Shown here piece after piece: positions 15,669-22,684 of a stretch of 36,365 nucleotides of DNA (within the stretch, counting starts at the first letter, position 1; each line of letters opens with the position of its first letter). This DNA is from Polyangiaceae bacterium (GTDB taxonomy: Bacteria; Myxococcota_A; Polyangia; Polyangiales; Polyangiaceae), in assembly GCA_025937895.1 (NCBI GenBank), contig JAICQL010000061.1:1-36365 (forward strand), written 5' to 3'. Under the pieces are notes generated by a model. It did not search any database, had not been told where the DNA came from, and saw nothing but the letters and a program-made list of their open reading frames with translations. Both the position numbers and the translations under genes were made by a program.

Positions 15669-18146
15669 GTGATACGCACCCACTCCTTCAACACCGGCTG
15701 GGAATTTGCTGCTCCGAGCTGGCTGGATGGCTCCGGGCTCAGCTCCGGACAGGCAGCTCTCGAGCGCTGTGGCAAGCTCGGCTTCTCCAGCCTGGAGTGG
15801 CTGCCGGCACGGGTGCCGGGGCACGTGCACCTGGACTTGATTCGGCATGGCATCATCGCCGATCCGTTCGAGGGCCGCGCGGAGCTGGGCTGCCAGTGGG
15901 TGGACGAGAGCGCATGGATCTTTCGCAAGCGCTTCCAGTTCCACAAAGACGCCTCCTTGCCGCGCCAGCTGCTGCGCTTCGCCGGGCTGGATACGGTGTG
16001 CCAGGTCTGGCTCAACGGTGAGCTGCTCGGTCAGCACGACAACATGTTCATGCCGCTCGAGCTGGAGCTGACTGGCAAGCTGCGCGAGGGTGACAATGAG
16101 CTGCGCATCCAGTTCGAGTCGGCGGCGCGCGTGGGGCGCGAGCGGCGCGCGCGCTTCCTCGCGCAGGAGGGCATGCCCGACGACGTGGCGCGCTTCGACG
16201 AGCGCGCCTTCGTGCGCAAGGCGCAATACATGTTCGCCTGGGACTGGGGGCCGCGCCTGGTCTCCGCGGGCATCTGGCGTGAGGTGAGCCTGGTCGAGCT
16301 GGCAGCGCGCCTGCTGGACGTGCGCGTGCTGCAGCGGCACCTGCCGGGCGGCGACGTGGAGCTGACTTTCGAGAGCGAGATCGACGGCAAGGGTCAGGTG
16401 GTGCACCGGGTGGAGGGGCTCAGCTCACCGGTGCTGGATGGGCAGAGCGTGCGGCTCACCCGGCCCGAGCTGTGGTGGCCGGTGGGGCTCGGCGAGCAGA
16501 AGCTGTACCAGGTGGAGAGCTTCTTGCTGCCGGAGGGGGCTGCGCCGAGCGAGGCGTACGCTGCGCGCGCGCTCGATTGGCGCACGCAGCGCATCGGGCT
16601 GCGCACTCTGCGCCTGCTGCGCCAGCCGGACGCGCAGGGCGAATCGTTCGAGCTCGAGGTCAACGGCAAGCCGCTGTGGGCCGTGGGCGCGAACTGGATC
16701 CCGGATCACTCGTTTCCCTCCTGCGTCGACCGCGGGCGCCTGCGCGCCCAGCTTTGCCGCGCGCTGGACATGAACATGAACATGCTGCGCATCTGGGGCG
16801 GCGGCCTGTACGAAAGCGATGAATTCTACGAGCTGTGCGACGAGCTGGGCCTGCTGGTCTGGCAGGATTTTCCGTTTGCGTGCAGCTACGTGCCGGATGG
16901 TGAGGCCGAGCAGGCGGTGCTGCGCCTGGAAGGCGAGGCCAACATCCGCCGGCTGCGCAATCACCCGAGCCTGGCTCTGTGGTGTGGCAACAACGAGAAC
17001 CTCACCATGTGGCACTCCAAGTGGGGCCGCCCTGCGCCACAGCCGCCGCGCTACTACGGTGAGAGGCTCTATGACGGCACCTTGCCCGAGCTGGTGCAGC
17101 GCTTCGATCCGGAGCGGCCGTACATCGCCTCCTCGCCCATCGGCGGCGAAAACGCCAACGACGGCGACATCGGCGATCAGCACTACTGGGACGTGTGGCA
17201 TGGCCGCGGCGACTGGAAGCACTACCGAGACTCCACGGCGCGCTTCGCGTCGGAGTTCGGCTTCGCCAGCGCGCCGGGTCGGGCGGCGTGGCGGCGCATC
17301 TTCGGCCGTGATCCGGAGGCGCTGCAGCGCGACGTACGCGATCCACTGGCGCGCTGGCACGACAAGACCGGCAAGGGCTACGACACGTATCTCGGCTACG
17401 TCGAGTTGCACTATCCGGCGCCACGCAACCTGGAGGAGCTGACGTACTACTCCCAGCTCAACCAGCGTGACGCGCTGCGCTTCGGCATCGAGCACTTCCG
17501 CCGCAGCAAGGGCTGTCGCGGCAGCTTGATCTGGCAGCTCAATGACTGCTGGCCGGTGCAGAGCTGGGCCGTGCTCGACAGCGAGGGCGCGTACAAGGCA
17601 GCTGCGTACGAGCTGCGCAGGCTGTATGCGCCGGCGCTGCTCAGCCTGGAGCACGAGGTGGGGCAAGAGCGCCTGGCCGCGTGGGTCATGCTCGACAACT
17701 CGTTCGCTCCGGCACAGGGCGAGCTGGTGCTGGAGCTGCGGCGTACCAGCGATGGTCAGGTGCTCGAGCGCGCCAGCGCCGCCGTGGAGCTGCAGCCAGG
17801 TGAGCGGCGGGTTGCGCTGGAGCTGCGCGTGGCGGCGTGGCCAGCCGCAGAGACCTTCGTGTATGCGAGCTTCCTCGGGCGCAGCACCTTCCGCCTGCTG
17901 TGCGAGCCGAAAGACGTACGGTTGAGCGCTCCGCGCCTGTCGGTCTCGCACCACGCCGAGGGGTTGCTGCTGGAGACGGATCGGCCCGTTTTCGATCTGT
18001 TCGTGTGGGATCCGGAGGACCAGCTGCAGCTGGCGGACAACTACGTGACCTTGCCGAGCGCCGGGCAGTGTGTGCTGCGCTCGAGTGGCGCGCTCCGGCG
18101 CCTGGCAGCGCGCAGCCTGGCGGGGCGGCACGCGCTGGAGTTTTGA
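15669..18146 (+). CDS. Glycoside hydrolase family 2 beta-mannosidase
   Basis: 825 residues from the GTG at 15669; a TTG at 15636 preceded by GAAGGG would add 11 residues. It removes terminal beta-mannose from mannan or glycan oligosaccharides. The N-terminal jelly-roll domain (to about 180) includes the beta-mannosidase signature KAQYMFAWDWGPRL with SAGIWREV. The TIM barrel holds LRIWGGGLYESDEFYELCDELG and WCGNNEN with acid/base Glu443. The nucleophile is Glu529 in ASEFGF. C-terminal Ig-like domains follow. There is no signal peptide, so it acts in the cytoplasm on imported oligosaccharides. It stands alone, convergent with a sigma factor gene. Specificity for mannose over glucose/galactose rests on the signature and is fairly secure. 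Confidence 0.92.
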   Translation: MIRTHSFNTGWEFAAPSWLDGSGLSSGQAALERCGKLGFSSLEWLPARVPGHVHLDLIRHGIIADPFEGRAELGCQWVDESAWIFRKRFQFHKDASLPRQLLRFAGLDTVCQVWLNGELLGQHDNMFMPLELELTGKLREGDNELRIQFESAARVGRERRARFLAQEGMPDDVARFDERAFVRKAQYMFAWDWGPRLVSAGIWREVSLVELAARLLDVRVLQRHLPGGDVELTFESEIDGKGQVVHRVEGLSSPVLDGQSVRLTRPELWWPVGLGEQKLYQVESFLLPEGAAPSEAYAARALDWRTQRIGLRTLRLLRQPDAQGESFELEVNGKPLWAVGANWIPDHSFPSCVDRGRLRAQLCRALDMNMNMLRIWGGGLYESDEFYELCDELGLLVWQDFPFACSYVPDGEAEQAVLRLEGEANIRRLRNHPSLALWCGNNENLTMWHSKWGRPAPQPPRYYGERLYDGTLPELVQRFDPERPYIASSPIGGENANDGDIGDQHYWDVWHGRGDWKHYRDSTARFASEFGFASAPGRAAWRRIFGRDPEALQRDVRDPLARWHDKTGKGYDTYLGYVELHYPAPRNLEELTYYSQLNQRDALRFGIEHFRRSKGCRGSLIWQLNDCWPVQSWAVLDSEGAYKAAAYELRRLYAPALLSLEHEVGQERLAAWVMLDNSFAPAQGELVLELRRTSDGQVLERASAAVELQPGERRVALELRVAAWPAAETFVYASFLGRSTFRLLCEPKDVRLSAPRLSVSHHAEGLLLETDRPVFDLFVWDPEDQLQLADNYVTLPSAGQCVLRSSGALRRLAARSLAGRHALEF

Positions 18147-18153
18147 GCCCGTT

Positions 18154-18169
18154 GCCGCCTCACGGCGGC
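18154..18169. terminator. Short hairpin between convergent stops
   Basis: GCCGCC (18154-18159) and GGCGGC (18164-18169) pair around a TCAC loop in the 27-bp gap between the beta-mannosidase and sigma-factor stops. It may serve both strands; no T tract follows. Confidence 0.4.
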
Positions 18170-18173
18170 GGCG

Positions 18174-19139
18174 TCACGGCTCCAGCCTCAGGGGCAGCCC
18201 AAACCGTGGAAACAGCGTCTCCACGTCGAGAAAGAACGTCATCTCGCTGATCTGCTCGCCCGCTGCTGCCAGCACCACGATCGACCAGGGAGCGTAGCCG
18301 CCGCCATCGGCAGCCGGTTTGTACTGAGCGAACGCGGGCGCGCCGCAGGCCGCGATCGGCAGCAGGCGAGAGTTTCGGCAGATGGCGCCGCGGCCCAGCA
18401 GCCAGGCCCGGATCGAGGTGTGGCCCTGCAACCATAGCGCGAACGGCGGCATCGACATCTGCACGTCTTCGCGGAGCAGCGCGGTCAGCGCTTCCATGTC
18501 GTAGCGCTCGAACGCGTGCACGTAGCGCTCCAGCAGCCCGGCGGGTGGGCTGAGATCCGCCGCAGCGTCACCCAGGTTGGCATTGGCCAGGGTGGAGCGC
18601 GCGCGCTGCAAGGCGCTGTTCACGGCGGCCGTCGTCGTCTCCAGGCAGCTCGCAACCTCGGCCGCGGACCAACCGAGCACCTCCGTCAACAGCAGGGCGG
18701 CTCGTTGCCGCGGAGGCAGGTGCTGTAGAGCTGCGACGAAAGCGAGCCGGATGCTCTGTCGCAACACGGCACGCTCCGCCGGGTCCACGTCGGTGGGCAC
18801 CGCGTGCTGCTCGGACACCGGCTCCACCCAGCGCTCGCGCGGCTGCGCCTCCAGCTCGTCTTCCACCGTGCCCGCTGTCCCGAAGGCGCTCGGGCGCAGG
18901 CGCTCCCGCTGGCGGGTCCGGCTCTCGATCGCGTCCAGACAGACATTGGTGGCGATGCGATACAGCCAGGTGCGCAACGAGGAGCGACCATCGAAGCGAT
19001 CCAGGCTCTTCCACGCGCGCACCATCGTGTCCTGCACGGCGTCATCGGCGTCCACCAGCGAGCCGAGCATGCGATAACAGTGGCCGGTGAGGGCGATGCG
19101 ATGGTCCTCTAATTGTACTTTGCGCTGCACTTCAGGCAT
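18174..19139 (-). CDS. ECF sigma factor with C-terminal SnoaL-like domain
   Basis: 321 residues. Region 2 lies at about 10-85 (ALTGHCYRMLGSLVDADDAVQDT, then TWLYRIATNVCLDAI). Region 4 lies at about 125-185 (LPPRQRAALLLTEVLGWSAAEVASCLETT). Residues about 195-321 form a SnoaL/NTF2-like cone domain (ERYVHAFERYDMEALTALLREDVQMSMPP). Length and architecture fit the TIGR02960 / SigJ-like ECF group, where the SnoaL tail acts in place of a separate anti-sigma factor and modulates activity. No anti-sigma gene is adjacent, consistent with this. The target promoter and signal cannot be told. It is divergent from the pseudokinase gene at 19321. Confidence 0.9.
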   Translation of the reverse strand: MPEVQRKVQLEDHRIALTGHCYRMLGSLVDADDAVQDTMVRAWKSLDRFDGRSSLRTWLYRIATNVCLDAIESRTRQRERLRPSAFGTAGTVEDELEAQPRERWVEPVSEQHAVPTDVDPAERAVLRQSIRLAFVAALQHLPPRQRAALLLTEVLGWSAAEVASCLETTTAAVNSALQRARSTLANANLGDAAADLSPPAGLLERYVHAFERYDMEALTALLREDVQMSMPPFALWLQGHTSIRAWLLGRGAICRNSRLLPIAACGAPAFAQYKPAADGGGYAPWSIVVLAAAGEQISEMTFFLDVETLFPRFGLPLRLEP

Positions 19140-19265
19140 TTCGCTGCTGCCGATCGATCAGGAACACCAGGATCTGGAACACTTTGCGCGGCCGCCGCCC
19201 AGCACTGCTGGCGCCAACATGACGAACGAGCCCAAAAACGCTAGCATTCCTTGGCGGGTTTTGTC

Positions 19266-19296
19266 TTGACCCGACCTTGGCCGAGCGGCTTACTGT
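19266..19296 (+). promoter_or_regulatory. Weak sigma-70-like promoter candidate upstream of pseudokinase gene
   Basis: TTGACC (19266-19271) precedes a TTACTGT stretch (19290-19296) after about 18 bp. The -35 is good and the -10 is poor. It would start transcription just before the GTG at 19321. Confidence 0.25.
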
Positions 19297-19320
19297 GGCG
19301 TTCCCTGGGAGCATGATCCG

Positions 19321-21285
19321 GTGTCTGGTGCGTGGAACCCAACCCGCTGGCTGAGTTCACCCTGGGCCGGTGGCTTCAAGCCGGCTCCCGGCGTGGCGAT
19401 GGCGCCCCATTTGCGGCTGGTGCGTCCCGTTACGGGTGCCCCTGCGCTGAACGTGTGGGTGGTCGATCAGCTGGTGTTGCAGATCGAGGTCGCGGTGAAG
19501 TTCGCGGCCGCTCCGATGCCGATGCCGCGCGCGCCGGGTGCGCCCGCTCTGGATGAGCCGGATCGCTTTCTGCAGCAGGCGCGCTGCGCGGCGCGTCTGG
19601 CGGACCCGCATCTCTTGCACGGCTTCGAGCAGGGCAGGTGGAAGGGCGCGCTCTATGCCGTTGTCGAGCTGCTGGAGGGCAGGTGCTTGCGGCAGTTGCT
19701 CGCGAACGGGCCGCTCGCGCTGGCCGACGCACATGCGGTGCTGCAGCAGGCCGCGGGCGTGCTGGCCAAGGCACACGCATTCGGGCTGGTGCATGGCAGC
19801 GTGCGTCCCGATCACCTGTTCCTGACCGAGGCAGCGGGGCAGCCGTTCCTGAAGGTGGCCAACTTCGGCGACATCTCCTCGGAGAGTGTGCCGCCCGGCG
19901 CCGCCTCGCAGCCGCCATCAGCGGTGTTCTTGCGCCAGCAGCCGTACCTCACCCCGGAGCAGGTGGCGCACGGGCAGTGCAACGCCGTCGCCGCGGATCT
20001 GTGGGCGCTCGGCGTCACCTTGTACGAACTCTTGACCACCACCTTGCCCTTCGAGGCGCCCACTCCGGCAGGAGTGAACGCCGCGATCTGCAATGGCGAC
20101 TTCTCGGCGCCCAGCCATTACCGTGCTGATCTGCCGCCGGCGGTCGACGCCTGGTTTGCGCGCGTGCTGGCGAAGGATCCAGCGGCTCGCTTTCATGATG
20201 CGAGCGAGCTGGCGCGCCAGTTCGAGCGCGCTCTGTCCGGTCTCTCGATGACTGCCGCGCCCGCCCCGATGGCGTTCAGGGCGGCGGCGCACCCGCAGCC
20301 AGCGCTCCCGCTGCCACCCGAGCTCCCGCTGCCACCCGAGCTGCCGCTGCCACCCGAGCTGCCGCTGCCCGGCGCGGGGCAGGAGTTCGAGGATGAGCGC
20401 ACGGTGCGCTGGGAGCTGCCTGACGACTGGTCCCAACCTCGTGACGGCGCGGAGGTTGCTTCGGCGTTTCCGCCCGAGCCAGTGAGGCCATCCAGCGGCG
20501 ACCCGAGCATACCCCCGCCGCTGCCGGATCGCCCGAGCTCTCATCCGCCGCCGCCACCGCGGCCGGGGCTCGCCGCAGTGGCCACACCCAGCCGTCCGGC
20601 GTTGCGCTTGCAGCCGCTCGCGCCCGCCTATGCTTCGCTGCCGACGGTATCCCTGCCTGGGGCGCCGGCTGTGCCGCACGCTCCTGCGCGGAGGGCGGCA
20701 GGCCTGACCAAGACCAGGGGGCTGCTGGCGGGCTCGTTGCTGGGCGGGGTGGTGACGCTCTCTCTGTGGGCTTACCAGAGCTGGGGTGATGGCGGCGAAA
20801 GCGGTGTCCCCCAGCTGTCCGCCGAGACGCGGACGGCACCGCTCGAGAGCGCGGAGCGCGCTGTTTCCGGGCGTGGCGCTGCTCCACAGGCGCCGACCCG
20901 CAGCGCCACTCGCGCGGGGCGCTCCAGCCTGGCCAATGAAGACTTGCCCGTGGTGCAGACGGATGAGCTGCCTCGGGTGCCGGATGAGGACGAAGAGAGC
21001 GCGTTCGCTTCGGACAATCCCGCCGCTGCGCGCGCCCGCGCGGTTGCCGCCACAGACAGCGACGGGGCGCGCCGCGCGCAGTCGGGCGAAGAAGGCAAGA
21101 GCGCGAATGCCAGGGCAAATCCGGCGCGCGGGGGCAGCCCGGCCGCCGCCAGGCCGCCCGCGCGCGCCGTGCCCAGGCATGTGGCTCCGCGCCGGAGCAC
21201 CAAGCCGGCGAACAGCGCAGACTGCAATCCGCCGTACTTCTTCGACAGCAACAACATCCGTCGCTTGAAGCTCGAGTGCTTGTGA
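19321..21285 (+). CDS. Transmembrane kinase-like protein with degenerate catalytic motifs
   Basis: 654 residues from the GTG at 19321 (GGGAG 9 nt upstream). Kinase-like region about 25-310: Lys60 in EVAVKF is kept, but HRD is replaced by HGS (158-160, GLVHGSVRPDHLFL) and DFG by NFG (181-183). Later C-lobe features remain (YLTPEQVAHG, DLWALGVTLYELLT). Loss of the catalytic Asp and metal-binding Asp predicts a pseudokinase. A Pro-rich linker with PPELPL repeats follows, then a membrane helix at about 466-485 and an acidic Ser/Ala-rich exterior tail ending in a Cys-containing motif, NPPYFFDSNNIRRLKLECL. The first 24 residues do not resemble a kinase, while the +3 frame from 19332 does; see findings. 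Confidence 0.8.
   Translation: MSGAWNPTRWLSSPWAGGFKPAPGVAMAPHLRLVRPVTGAPALNVWVVDQLVLQIEVAVKFAAAPMPMPRAPGAPALDEPDRFLQQARCAARLADPHLLHGFEQGRWKGALYAVVELLEGRCLRQLLANGPLALADAHAVLQQAAGVLAKAHAFGLVHGSVRPDHLFLTEAAGQPFLKVANFGDISSESVPPGAASQPPSAVFLRQQPYLTPEQVAHGQCNAVAADLWALGVTLYELLTTTLPFEAPTPAGVNAAICNGDFSAPSHYRADLPPAVDAWFARVLAKDPAARFHDASELARQFERALSGLSMTAAPAPMAFRAAAHPQPALPLPPELPLPPELPLPPELPLPGAGQEFEDERTVRWELPDDWSQPRDGAEVASAFPPEPVRPSSGDPSIPPPLPDRPSSHPPPPPRPGLAAVATPSRPALRLQPLAPAYASLPTVSLPGAPAVPHAPARRAAGLTKTRGLLAGSLLGGVVTLSLWAYQSWGDGGESGVPQLSAETRTAPLESAERAVSGRGAAPQAPTRSATRAGRSSLANEDLPVVQTDELPRVPDEDEESAFASDNPAAARARAVAATDSDGARRAQSGEEGKSANARANPARGGSPAAARPPARAVPRHVAPRRSTKPANSADCNPPYFFDSNNIRRLKLECL
20305..20370 (+). 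repeat. 18-bp tandem repeat encoding PPELPL
   Basis: Units of CTCCCGCTGCCACCCGAG start at 20305, 20323 and 20341, with a partial fourth at 20359. They encode Leu-Pro-Leu-Pro-Pro-Glu repeats in the linker before the membrane segment. The first two copies are identical. Confidence 0.85.
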
Positions 21286-21668
21286 GTCCGGGCCCAGCGC
21301 GCGCTGCGCGCTGATAGCCACTCCGGCGCCGCTCTCTGCGCTAGCCGCTCCTGCATTCATGCAGGAGGCGTGCCCTTAACCCGAGCTGCGTTCGAAACAA
21401 CCCAGTTTGCGCAAATCGAAAAAAGAGCTATTTTGAAGCCGTACCGTCGAAGCTGCAGGTGCTCGCGACGCGAAGGGGCAGAGCGAGCGGGGTCGCTGAA
21501 AGACCCATCCATCCAGCGCCAGGAGTCTAGGGAACACGGTTCGCTCGGCTCGAGGCGCATTGAACTGGCGTGCTGGCTCTCGGCGCAGCGAGCAGGGCTC
21601 GTGCGCAGGGGCGGGCCGATCCGGTGGCTCGTGCGGCGCGCTCCATCCGACAGTGACGAGAGGTCTCC
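21286..21668. other. Intergenic region with two dyads and an AT-rich island
   Basis: 383 bp without a credible gene. It contains a 7-bp stem (21295-21301 with 21307-21313) just after the pseudokinase stop, and a dyad CTCCTGCA-TTCA-TGCAGGAG (21348-21367). A 10-bp palindrome TTTGCGCAAA (21406-21415) overlaps an AT-rich stretch with TATTTT at 21429-21434. The last part could be the promoter of the gene at 21669, which would then have a leader of over 200 nt. Confidence 0.45.
21348..21367. terminator. Perfect dyad after pseudokinase gene
   Basis: CTCCTGCA (21348-21355) and TGCAGGAG (21360-21367) pair around TTCA. It lies 60 bp past the stop at 21285. No T run follows, so it could be a terminator aid or a protein-binding palindrome. 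Confidence 0.35.
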
Positions 21669-22040
21669 ATGCACAACTCCAAGAACTTCCTGCGGCGTGA
21701 CGCCACCGGGCATCTACATCCCAAATATGCGCGCGACCTGCTGGCGAAGGCGCGTGAGAACCGCAACGACGATGACGGCCCCGACTCGGCGCGCGCCTTC
21801 CTGGATGGCAGCCGCAGTGATGATCCGCTGGCGGAAGAGCTGGGGGAAGCTTTTCTGGAGACGGCCACCTCGGGTGAAGAGGCCGAGGCCTCGCGCCGTG
21901 ACGAGGTGACGCCCGACGAATTTGGCGGGCCCTTCGTGTACACGAGCGGTCGCGAGGAGTACGCGCTCGACCTCGATGAGTCGAACATCGCCGAGGCCAC
22001 GCGTGAGCCGCTGCCTCGCACCTCGAATGCCGAGCCCTGA
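21669..22040 (+). CDS. Small conserved acidic protein, unknown function
   Basis: 123 residues with a good ribosome site (GAGAGGT about 5 nt before the ATG). The N-terminus is basic (MHNSKNFLRRDATGHLHPKYARDLLAKARE) and the rest is strongly acidic (RNDDDGPDSARAF, DDPLAEELGEAFLE, YALDLDESNIAEAT). There are no Cys, no signal peptide and no membrane segment, so it is cytoplasmic. The N-terminal 'NFLRRDATGHLxPKYA' pattern gives the impression of a lineage-conserved family, but I cannot name one. It is probably monocistronic, and it is separated by 239 bp from the STAS/histidine kinase pair. Confidence 0.65.
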   Translation: MHNSKNFLRRDATGHLHPKYARDLLAKARENRNDDDGPDSARAFLDGSRSDDPLAEELGEAFLETATSGEEAEASRRDEVTPDEFGGPFVYTSGREEYALDLDESNIAEATREPLPRTSNAEP

Positions 22041-22081
22041 GCTGCGGGCGCAGCCAGCGCGCGCTGAGACGTAGCGCATCC

Positions 22082-22130
22082 GTTACCGGCGGGTGTTACC
22101 GCGGAGAGACACCGGGACTTCGCTGGTAAC
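22082..22130. promoter_or_regulatory. GTTACC repeats upstream of STAS/HK operon
   Basis: GTTACCG occurs at 22082-22088 and 22095-22101 (13-bp period), and its inverse GGTAAC at 22125-22130. The cluster lies 150-200 bp before the start at 22280 and could be an operator. It is short and the match may be chance. Confidence 0.3.
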
Positions 22131-22279
22131 CAGAGTCGGCGCGCGCGTGCTCATTTCAGCTAATCCAAACCAGTCCTGAACAAAACGCCTCACCGTGCCG
22201 CCGCAGGGAAATCGCCTGCCAGCGGTGCCAATGCTGCAGCAGGGCCCCAGTCGCTCCGGAAACAGAGTAGCATGCAGGG

Positions 22280-22684
22280 GTGCACGACCAAGGGGACGGG
22301 TCTACGGGACCGATCCGTACGCAGCTCGCTGACATAGAGCTGGAGGGAGAAGGCCTGATCGTGCTGCGCTTTCGGCCTGGCTCGCGCGTGACCCTGGAGA
22401 GCGCGCGAGAGCTGGTCCAGGCACACGTGACCGCCGCCAGCGGCGCCAAGCGCCCCGCGCTCGTGGACATGCGCGGGATGGCCTTTGCCGACGTGGAGGG
22501 CCGCCAGCTGGCTGCGGGCCCCGAGCTCGCGATGGTCACCTCGCGCATGGCGCTCCTGGTGGGCAACCCCGTCAACCGCGTCCTCGGCAACTTCTTCTTG
22601 CGCGTATCGCGCCCCCTGTACCCGACTCGACTATTCACAGATGAGGCGAGCGCGCGGCGCTGGCTATCCGAGGAGAGGAAATGA
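22280..22684 (+). CDS. STAS/SpoIIAA-like (DUF7793-like) small protein
   Basis: 134 residues from a GTG at 22280 (AGGGGTG context; no better Met before the domain). The pattern beta (LEGEGLIVLRFRPG), helix (TLESARELVQAHV), beta (KRPALVDMRGM), then a helix, a beta-strand, and FTDEASARRWLSEE at the end fits the STAS-like fold of the DUF7793 group. It is cytoplasmic and has no catalytic motif. Its stop overlaps the histidine kinase start by 4 bp (ATGA), so the two are co-translated and probably functionally linked, for example as a partner or phosphorylation-dependent regulator. The family name is from memory of the pattern and needs a profile search. Confidence 0.65.
   Translation: MHDQGDGSTGPIRTQLADIELEGEGLIVLRFRPGSRVTLESARELVQAHVTAASGAKRPALVDMRGMAFADVEGRQLAAGPELAMVTSRMALLVGNPVNRVLGNFFLRVSRPLYPTRLFTDEASARRWLSEERK

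Noticed and set aside
16425..18131. 568-codon minus-strand frame opposite the beta-mannosidase
   Set aside because: The GH2 catalytic motifs on the plus strand settle the coding strand; the reverse frame is an artefact of GC-rich third positions.
19918..21360. 480-codon minus-strand frame opposite the second kinase-like gene
   Set aside because: Composition is Arg/Ala/Gln-rich without motifs, while the plus strand shows kinase-fold motifs, a membrane helix and in-frame repeats.
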